Shown here: in pieces, positions 1-4,863 of the stretch | How the letters are laid out: every line of letters starts with the position of its first letter | Position numbering within the stretch: position 1 is the first letter of the stretch | Source: Pseudomonadota bacterium | Lineage (GTDB): Bacteria; Pseudomonadota; Alphaproteobacteria; Rhizobiales; Devosiaceae | Reading direction: 5' to 3' | Length of the DNA stretch: 8,242 bases | NCBI GenBank assembly: GCA_023428425.1 | Contig: JAEYYP010000458.1 | Location: 1 to 8,242, forward strand | Notes under the pieces: model-generated | Seen by the model: the letters and a program-made list of their open reading frames with translations, nothing else | Databases searched by the model: none | What the model was told of the DNA's origin: nothing | Translations under genes and position numbers: made by a program

Positions 1-614
1 TCTGCATCACCAACCCGCTCGACGCGATGGTCTGGGCGTTGCAGAAGTTCTCGGGCCTGCCCGCCAACCGCGTCGTCGGCATGGCCGGCGTGCTGGATTC
101 GGCGCGCTTCCGCTACTTCCTCGCCGAGGAACTCAAGGTCTCGGTCGAGGACGTCACCGCGTTCGTGCTCGGCGGTCATGGCGACAGCATGGTGCCGCTC
201 GCCCGCTACTCGACCATCGCCGGCATTCCGCTTCCCGATATCGTCAAGATGGGCTGGATGGACAAGGAAAAGCTGGAATCGATCATCCAGCGCACCCGTG
301 ACGGCGGCGCCGAAATCGTCGGCCTGCTGAAGACCGGTTCGGCCTTCTACGCCCCCGCCATGTCCGCGATCGAGATGGCCGAGAGCTACCTCAAGGACAA
401 GAAGCGCGTGCTGCCTGCCGCTGCCTACCTCAAGGGCGAGTATGGCGTGAAGGACACCTATGTAGGCGTGCCGGTGATCATCGGGGCCGGTGGTGTCGAG
501 CGCGTCGTCGAGATCTCGCTGTCGTCGGCCGAGCAGAAGGCGTTCGACAAGTCGGTGGCTTCGGTCGTCGGCCTGACAGACGCCTGCAAGAAGATCGCGC
601 CGAAGCTCGCCTGA
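1..614 (+). CDS. mdh: Malate dehydrogenase, 3' part (5' end outside window)
   Basis: NAD-dependent malate dehydrogenase, which interconverts malate and oxaloacetate in the cytoplasmic TCA cycle. The reading frame is already open at the window edge (first full codon at 3) and 203 residues are visible before the TGA at 612-614. The family is usually about 320 residues, so roughly the first 115, including the Rossmann glycine loop, lie upstream. Visible landmarks are the ITNPLD segment at the window edge, the substrate-binding Arg in LDSARFR (codon 105-107), and the catalytic His in GGHGDSMVPL (codon 177-179). The C-terminal helices follow, ending in KKIAPKLA. GGHGDSMVPL and the overall pattern fit the lactate-dehydrogenase-like MDH group common in alphaproteobacteria rather than the E. 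coli type. The ATG at 27 is internal, not a start. Nothing in the visible part looks damaged. The stop overlaps a possible ATG (614) of the next gene. Confidence 0.96.
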   Translation, partial: CITNPLDAMVWALQKFSGLPANRVVGMAGVLDSARFRYFLAEELKVSVEDVTAFVLGGHGDSMVPLARYSTIAGIPLPDIVKMGWMDKEKLESIIQRTRDGGAEIVGLLKTGSAFYAPAMSAIEMAESYLKDKKRVLPAAAYLKGEYGVKDTYVGVPVIIGAGGVERVVEISLSSAEQKAFDKSVASVVGLTDACKKIAPKLA

Positions 615-628
615 TGCCGCTCCCCCGC

Positions 629-635
629 AAGGAGG
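629..635 (+). promoter_or_regulatory. Strong Shine-Dalgarno that fixes the start of the 186-aa gene
   Basis: AAGGAGG lies five bases before the ATG at 641, a near-perfect match to the 16S anti-SD at good spacing. It favours ATG 641 over the in-frame ATG at 614 that overlaps the mdh stop. Starting at 641 also puts the basic n-region of the signal peptide directly at the N-terminus. Confidence 0.85.
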
Positions 636-640
636 CCGCC

Positions 641-1201
641 ATGCGCGTCGTTTCTTTGTCACTCATCGCTGCCGCTGTCCTCTGGGCCAGCGGCGTCCAG
701 GCGGCGAGCACCTACACGAAGATCGACTACGCGGATTGCGAGACGCTCGAAACCTACGAGGACGGCGGCGCGGACCTGCGCTGCCCCGGCCTCGACGGGC
801 TCGACGTCTTCGTCTCCGAGGGGGATGCCCGGCTCGACGTCGACTACGGCTTCAAGGGTGAGAATTTCGAGACGTTCTCGGCCTTCAACGGCGTCGGCGA
901 TACCATCGAGTGGCTGAGCAACGCCCGGGGCGTGCCCGAGGCCGCGATCATCCGCTACTACATCAGCGTCGATGGCCGCGAGGCCCAGGCGCTGGTGATC
1001 TCGCGCATCAACACCGAATCCCAGGATGGTTGCGTGATCGGTGTCGTCGACGCCCGGCTCGAGCAGGCCAACGGCATGGCCCGCGGCATCGGCGTCATGG
1101 CCCCCACCTTCGACTGTTCCATCGACCCCGTCGTGATCGCCCCCGGCGCCAGTGAACTGGTGCGCGGCTTTACCGGCGCGAACCAACCGCCCTCCGAATA
1201 A
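641..1201 (+). CDS. Exported hypothetical protein with four cysteines (186 aa)
   Basis: I do not recognise a named family or function. From ATG 641 the protein has 186 residues. Residues 1-21 look like a Sec signal peptide: Arg at position 2, a hydrophobic core LSLIAAAVLWA, and a likely cleavage after the VQA triplet at 19-21. The mature part would be about 165 residues with four cysteines (C33, C48, C131, C159), an even number that would suit two disulphides in the periplasm. It is acidic and rich in short predicted strands, with no transmembrane segment after the signal and no catalytic motif I can name. It begins 26 bases after the mdh stop and ends 16 bases before sucC, so it is almost certainly co-transcribed with both. 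An alternative start at 614 would add nine residues and bury the signal peptide. The coding call is solid from the strong RBS, signal peptide and codon use. The role is unknown. Confidence 0.85.
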   Translation: MRVVSLSLIAAAVLWASGVQAASTYTKIDYADCETLETYEDGGADLRCPGLDGLDVFVSEGDARLDVDYGFKGENFETFSAFNGVGDTIEWLSNARGVPEAAIIRYYISVDGREAQALVISRINTESQDGCVIGVVDARLEQANGMARGIGVMAPTFDCSIDPVVIAPGASELVRGFTGANQPPSE

Positions 1202-1206
1202 GGCAC

Positions 1207-1211
1207 AGGAG
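1207..1211 (+). promoter_or_regulatory. Shine-Dalgarno of sucC
   Basis: AGGAG sits six bases before ATG 1218. It supports that start over the longer in-frame option beginning with GTG at 1152, which would overlap the preceding gene and add 22 residues absent from the family. Confidence 0.8.
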
Positions 1212-1217
1212 CCCCGC

Positions 1218-2417
1218 ATGAACATTCACGAGCACCAGGCCAAGGCGCTGCTCAAGACCTACGGGCTGCCGGTGGCGGATGGCGTGGCGATCTTCACAGC
1301 TTCGGAAGCAGAGGCCGCAGCGGCCGAACTTCCCGGCCCGCTCTACGTGGTGAAGTCCCAGATCCACGCCGGTGGGCGCGGCAAGGGCAAGTTCAAGGAA
1401 CTGCCGCCCGATGCAAAGGGCGGCGTGCGCCTCGCGAAGTCTGCGGCGGAAGTCGCGGCGATGGCCAAGGAGATGCTCGGCAACACGCTCGTCACCAAGC
1501 AGACCGGCCCGGCCGGCAAGCAGGTGAACCGCCTCTACATCGAGGATGGCGCCGATATCGCGCGCGAACTCTACTGCTCGCTGCTGGTCGATCGCACCAC
1601 CGGCCACGTCGCCTTTGTCGTTTCGACCGAGGGCGGCATGGACATCGAGACCGTGGCGCATGACACGCCCGAGAAGATCGTCACCGTCGATATCGACCCC
1701 ACTGCCGGCGTGACCGACGCCAATGTCGCGGCCATCGTTGCGGCGCTGAAGCTCGATGGCGCGGCGGGCGAGGACGGCAAGTCGGTGTTCCCGGCGCTCT
1801 ACAAGGCCTTCACCGAGACCGACATGTCGCTGCTCGAGGTGAACCCGCTGATCGTCATGCAGGACGGCCACCTCCGCGTCCTCGACGCCAAGGTCAGCTT
1901 CGACAACAACGCCGCCTTCCGCCACGCCGACCTCAAGGAACTGCGCGACCTCACCGAGGAAGACGCCAAGGAGATCGAGGCGTCGAAGTTCGACCTCGCC
2001 TACGTGGCGCTCGACGGCAATATCGGCTGCATGGTCAACGGCGCCGGCCTCGCCATGGCGACAATGGACATCATCAAGCTCTACGGCGCCGAACCGGCCA
2101 ACTTCCTCGACGTGGGCGGCGGCGCCTCCAAGGAGAAGGTGACGGCGGCGTTCAAGATCATCACCGCCGATCCGGCCGTGCAGGGCATCCTCGTCAACAT
2201 CTTCGGCGGCATCATGCGCTGCGACATCATCGCCGAGGGCGTGATCGCGGCGGTGAAGGAAGTCGGCCTCAAGGTGCCTCTGGTGGTTCGCCTCGAAGGC
2301 ACCAACGTCAAGGAAGGCAAGGCCATTCTCGACCAGTCGGGCCTCGACGTGATCTCGGCCGACGACCTCGACGACGCCGCCCAGAAGATCGTCGCGGCGG
2401 TCAAGGGTCGCGGCTGA
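1218..2417 (+). CDS. sucC: Succinyl-CoA synthetase (ADP-forming), beta subunit
   Basis: Beta subunit of succinate-CoA ligase, which with SucD converts succinyl-CoA, phosphate and NDP to succinate, CoA and NTP. At 399 residues it is close to the usual length (E. coli 388). The start is set by the MNIHEHQAK N-terminus, which is typical of the family, and by an AGGAG six bases upstream. Residues 1 to about 240 form the ATP-grasp domain, with the nucleotide-binding Lys46 and the SQIHAGGRGKGK loop (47-58). Metal-binding residues correspond to Asn209 in EVNPLIV and Asp223 in VLDAK. The CoA-ligase domain follows, with GNIGCMVNGAG (267-277), LDVGGGASKEKV (297-308), the NIFGGIMRCD loop (327-336) and VVRLEGTNVKEG (356-367). 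All key motifs are intact. The nucleotide preference (ADP or GDP) cannot be decided from sequence alone. The gene's stop overlaps the start of the next gene by one base (TGATG at 2415-2419). Confidence 0.98.
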   Translation: MNIHEHQAKALLKTYGLPVADGVAIFTASEAEAAAAELPGPLYVVKSQIHAGGRGKGKFKELPPDAKGGVRLAKSAAEVAAMAKEMLGNTLVTKQTGPAGKQVNRLYIEDGADIARELYCSLLVDRTTGHVAFVVSTEGGMDIETVAHDTPEKIVTVDIDPTAGVTDANVAAIVAALKLDGAAGEDGKSVFPALYKAFTETDMSLLEVNPLIVMQDGHLRVLDAKVSFDNNAAFRHADLKELRDLTEEDAKEIEASKFDLAYVALDGNIGCMVNGAGLAMATMDIIKLYGAEPANFLDVGGGASKEKVTAAFKIITADPAVQGILVNIFGGIMRCDIIAEGVIAAVKEVGLKVPLVVRLEGTNVKEGKAILDQSGLDVISADDLDDAAQKIVAAVKGRG

Positions 2418-3712
2418 TGGGCCAACGCGCCGCATTGCTGGCAGGGCTGGTGGCGCTGTGCGCCGCCGGTACACCTGCGCTTGCGGCGCCGTCGGACTAC
2501 GACGTCGCCTTCGTTGCGGCGTTCGAGGAGGCCTGCGTGCCGGGGCGGCTGGGATACCAGTCGACCCGCGATACGGCGGAGGCGGCCGGCTGGGAGGCTC
2601 TCGCCGGATACACTCCGGAACTTGCGGCCCTGCTCATGGCAGGCGAGGAAGCGGCCAGCGACCCCGAACTCAATGCGACCTACGAGACGGCCGCCTATGG
2701 CCGCGAGGTCGGAGGTCTGCCGCATTTCCTCGTCGTCACCCGCACCAGCGCGGTGATCACCGAAGGCGAGGCGCCGTTCGTCCAGGTCGGCTGCTACCTC
2801 TACAACTTCGATGCGACAGCTCCGGTAGACCCCGAGCCGGTCACCGAACTCATCGGAAACCCGATCAGCCGAACCGACGAGGCGCAGGGGGCGATAAGCC
2901 ACGTCTGGGGTCCGGGCTGCACCATGCCGCGCACCTTCGACACCTATCTCGGTTTCGTCGCCGACGGCAGCGAGGCCGCGGCTTCGGTGCCGTTCACGGG
3001 CGTGACGCTTAACTTCAGCACTTCGGAACCGGCGCCAGGCGAAGAGGTGCCGGATACCTATTGCGAGGACCAGGCAGCGCTGAACACCGCGCCACGCTAT
3101 GTCACAGTCGCGGCCAGTGCGGTCGGGCCGTCGGACTACGATATCGAGATCGTCGGCCAGTTCATCGATGCCTGCATGACTGCGCGCACCAGCCTCGCCG
3201 ACAACAAGGCGGCGGCCGAAGCGGCAGGCTGGGTGACGGTGGCGGACAATGCCAACTCAGAGCTCGGCTCGATCATCGGCTTCTCCAACCAGGCGGCCGC
3301 CGATATCCGGGCCAACAACGGCGAATTCGAGTCGGCCGTCTACCAGAAGCCGGTCGACGGGGTGATGCACTACCTCATCGTCTCCGATGCGCTGATCGGC
3401 TACGGCCCGGCACGCGAGAATATCCTCGGCTGCTATCTCTACGGTTTCGACGCGGCGACCCCGCCCGACCCCGAGGCGGTGACGACGCTGGTCGGCGCCG
3501 AGCCCACGGCCTACCAGATCGACGAGGATGTCGCGAGTTGGCAGTGGAACGCGCCGCAGAAGTTCCCCGGCGTGATGGACATCTACCTCACCTACGTACC
3601 AGATGGCAGCCAGTACCAGACGCAGTACGGCTTCTCGGGGCTCGTGCTGCAGCTCAATACCGCGGTGCCGAACCCGACGGCCATCCCCGGCACCGAAGGC
3701 GCGGGGACCTGA
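2417..3712 (+). CDS. Exported hypothetical protein with two tandem copies of one domain (431 aa)
   Basis: I do not recognise the family. Residues 1-23 form a probable Sec signal peptide (basic start, core ALLAGLVALCAAG, cleavage after ALA at 21-23). Two copies of one domain follow, at about residues 25-205 and 238-418, joined by a short linker. Landmarks repeat at a 213-residue offset: PSDYD (25/238), Cys40/253, AAGW (56/269), GCYLYNFDA and GCYLYGFDA (125/338), DPE (138/351), and DTYLGFVADGS matching DIYLTYVPDGS (175/388). Two small compensating indels lie in the middle. Unit 1 has two further cysteines, C168 and C216, with no partner in unit 2. The protein ends in a short Pro/Gly-rich tail. 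No catalytic motif or membrane segment is apparent. The ATG overlaps the sucC stop and has no close Shine-Dalgarno (only AGGG about ten bases upstream), suggesting translational coupling to sucC. It separates sucC from sucD. The coding call is strong and the function unknown. Confidence 0.88.
   Translation: MGQRAALLAGLVALCAAGTPALAAPSDYDVAFVAAFEEACVPGRLGYQSTRDTAEAAGWEALAGYTPELAALLMAGEEAASDPELNATYETAAYGREVGGLPHFLVVTRTSAVITEGEAPFVQVGCYLYNFDATAPVDPEPVTELIGNPISRTDEAQGAISHVWGPGCTMPRTFDTYLGFVADGSEAAASVPFTGVTLNFSTSEPAPGEEVPDTYCEDQAALNTAPRYVTVAASAVGPSDYDIEIVGQFIDACMTARTSLADNKAAAEAAGWVTVADNANSELGSIIGFSNQAAADIRANNGEFESAVYQKPVDGVMHYLIVSDALIGYGPARENILGCYLYGFDAATPPDPEAVTTLVGAEPTAYQIDEDVASWQWNAPQKFPGVMDIYLTYVPDGSQYQTQYGFSGLVLQLNTAVPNPTAIPGTEGAGT
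2489..3031 (+). repeat. Internal duplication, unit 1 (residues 25-205)
   Basis: First copy of the duplicated domain in the 431-residue protein. It runs from PSDYDV to the strand VTLNFSTSEP. Conserved positions shared with unit 2 are PSDYD, Cys40, AEAAGW, the Y-x8-H pair at Y94/H103, GCYLYxFDA, DPExVTxLxG and YLxxVxDGS. The DNA has diverged well beyond silent sites, so the duplication is old. Confidence 0.85.
3128..3670 (+). repeat. Internal duplication, unit 2 (residues 238-418)
   Basis: Second copy of the domain. It runs from PSDYDI to the strand LVLQLNTAVP and aligns with unit 1 at a 213-residue offset at both ends (214-215 between about residues 282 and 322). It keeps the two shared cysteines (253, 339) but lacks counterparts of C168 and C216. 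The first 14 bases (CCGTCGGACTACGA) are identical at DNA level to the start of unit 1. Confidence 0.85.
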
Positions 3713-3714
3713 CC

Positions 3715-3774
3715 ATGCGCGCCATCCGCCTCACGACCCACACTTCCTCCAGCCGCCTCGTGCGGCAGTCCTAG
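3715..3774 (+). other. Possible 19-codon small ORF between the 431-aa gene and sucD
   Basis: ATG at 3715 opens a 19-codon frame closing at TAG 3772-3774, two bases after the previous stop and 18 bases before sucD. The peptide is basic and Ser/Thr-rich (MRAIRLTTHTSSSRLVRQS). A GGGGA lies about seven bases upstream. It has no family resemblance I can see and may be chance. It is noted because it fills most of the gap before sucD and could couple ribosomes into it. Confidence 0.2.
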
Positions 3775-3782
3775 TTCAAACC

Positions 3783-3786
3783 GGAG
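3783..3786 (+). promoter_or_regulatory. Shine-Dalgarno of sucD
   Basis: GGAG lies six bases before ATG 3793. This gives sucD its own ribosome entry, so its translation need not depend on the gene in front of it. Confidence 0.65.
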
Positions 3787-3792
3787 CCTCCC

Positions 3793-4707
3793 ATGTCCAT
3801 TCTCGTCAACAACGACACCAAGATCCTGGTGCAGGGGCTCACGGGCGAGTCCGGGACGCTGCACACCCAGTACGCGCTGGCGTACCACGGCACCAAGATG
3901 GTCGGCGGTACCCACCCCAAGAAGGGCGGCACCAACTGGCAGGGCAAGGTGCCGGGCATCGGCGATGTCGAACTGCCGATCTTCGCGTCGGTCGCCGAAG
4001 GCAAGGCCAAGACCGGTGCAACCGCCTCGGTGATCTACGTGCCGCCGGCGGGCGCCGCGGGCGCCATCCTCGAGGCGATCGATGCGGGCATCGAGCTCAT
4101 CTGCTGCATCACCGAGGGTGTGCCGGTGCTCGACATGGTGAAGGTGAAGGCGGCGCTCGACAAGTCGAACTCGCGCCTGATCGGGCCCAACTGCCCGGGC
4201 GTCGTCACGGCGGGTGAGTGCAAGATCGGCATCATGCCGGGCAACATCTTTAAGCGCGGCTCGGTGGGCATTGTTTCGCGCTCCGGCACGCTTACCTATG
4301 AAGCCGTGTTCCAGACGACCAATGCCGGCCTCGGCCAGACCACTGCCGTCGGTATCGGCGGCGACCCGGTCAAGGGTACCGAGTTCATCGACGTGCTGGA
4401 GATGTTCCTCGCCGACGACGAGACCAAGTCGATCATCATGATCGGCGAGATCGGCGGGTCGGCCGAGGAAGATGCGGCGCAGTTCCTGATCGACGAGGCC
4501 AGGAAGGGCCGCAAGAAGCCGATGGCCGGCTTCATCGCGGGCCGTACCGCCCCTGCCGGTCGTACGATGGGCCATGCCGGCGCGGTGATCTCGGGCGGCA
4601 AGGGCGGCGCCGAAGATAAAATCGCCGCGATGGAACGTGCGGGCATAAAGGTGTCGCAGTCGCCTGCAAGGATCGGTCAGACGCTGGTTGATGTCCTCAA
4701 GGGCTGA
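3793..4707 (+). CDS. sucD: Succinyl-CoA synthetase (ADP-forming), alpha subunit
   Basis: Alpha subunit of succinate-CoA ligase. It carries the CoA site and the histidine that is transiently phosphorylated. It has 304 residues against 289 in E. coli. The N-terminal CoA-binding domain starts MSILVNNDTK, with the TGESGTLHT loop (17-25) and KMVGG (35-39). The ligase domain holds GPNCPGVVTAGECKIG (131-146), SRSGTLTYEAV (162-172), GIGGDPVKGTEFID (187-200), GEIGGSAEEDA (218-228) and the active-site GHAGAVISGGKG (260-271), with His261 as the expected phosphohistidine. Most of the extra length comes from a one-residue insertion in AYHGTK and an insertion of about nine residues around 48-58, both in the CoA-binding half, plus a few residues near 235-243. 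Motifs are intact, so the enzyme should work. The start follows a GGAG at good spacing. The gene is separated from its partner sucC by 1.38 kb. Confidence 0.97.
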   Translation: MSILVNNDTKILVQGLTGESGTLHTQYALAYHGTKMVGGTHPKKGGTNWQGKVPGIGDVELPIFASVAEGKAKTGATASVIYVPPAGAAGAILEAIDAGIELICCITEGVPVLDMVKVKAALDKSNSRLIGPNCPGVVTAGECKIGIMPGNIFKRGSVGIVSRSGTLTYEAVFQTTNAGLGQTTAVGIGGDPVKGTEFIDVLEMFLADDETKSIIMIGEIGGSAEEDAAQFLIDEARKGRKKPMAGFIAGRTAPAGRTMGHAGAVISGGKGGAEDKIAAMERAGIKVSQSPARIGQTLVDVLKG

Positions 4708-4863
4708 TGCCGATACGAGAAAGGCGCGGACAACGTTCCGCGCCTTAACGTCAAACAAAGGTAAAGCGGGTAAGAAGCCCCCGCGCGCGGACTGTCCGGT
4801 CGAGCCTTTCCCGGACGCTTGATGAGAAGGATGGCGGGGTTAATCGCCCCGCGGAAAACGAAG
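4708..4863 (+). other. Structured sucD-sucA intergenic region (156 nt)
   Basis: This is the longest non-coding stretch in the window. After the 10-bp hairpin come an inverted repeat GTCCGG/CCGGAC (4794-4799 and 4811-4816, 11-base loop) and another, GCGGGG/CCCCGC (4834-4839 and 4847-4852, 7-base loop). The last ends 11 bases before the sucA ATG. Folding could hide or expose the weak sucA ribosome site. A promoter for sucAB may lie here, but I see no convincing -35/-10 pair. Confidence 0.45.
4721..4746 (+). terminator. Perfect 10-bp hairpin just after sucD (terminator-like, no U tract)
   Basis: AAGGCGCGGA at 4721-4730 and its exact reverse complement at 4737-4746 flank a six-base loop (CAACGT), starting 14 bases after the sucD stop. 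Eight of the ten pairs lie in a GC-rich core. There is no T run after the stem, so it is not a classical intrinsic terminator. It could be a partial terminator, an mRNA-end stabiliser or an RNase processing site that sets different levels of sucCD and sucAB message. Confidence 0.5.

Noticed and set aside
614..640. ATG 614, overlapping the mdh stop, as the start of the 186-aa gene
   Set aside because: It adds nine residues before the signal peptide, while ATG 641 has a near-perfect Shine-Dalgarno at five bases. The overlap may still aid reinitiation.
1152..1217. GTG at 1152 as an upstream start for sucC
   Set aside because: It would overlap the preceding gene by 50 bases and add residues unlike the family. 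ATG 1218 has a good AGGAG and gives the canonical MNIHEHQAK start.
2456..2464. Cys15 of the 431-aa protein as a lipoprotein lipobox
   Set aside because: The residue before it is Leu, not Gly/Ala/Ser, so the lipobox rule fails. The ALA cleavage site at 21-23 fits an ordinary signal peptide.
1170..2474. A 434-codon minus-strand open frame opposite sucC
   Set aside because: It is the same codon-bias shadow of a real gene, rich in His/Arg/Asp repeats and lacking domain motifs or a ribosome site.
3592..4758. A 388-codon minus-strand open frame opposite sucD
   Set aside because: It covers sucD in the complementary frame and has a shadow-type composition. The sense strand encodes an intact SucD.
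4819..4844. A sigma70-like promoter (TTGATG ... TTAAT) before sucA
   Set aside because: Spacing between the candidate boxes is only about 14 bases and the -10 match is poor. It cannot be claimed as a promoter.
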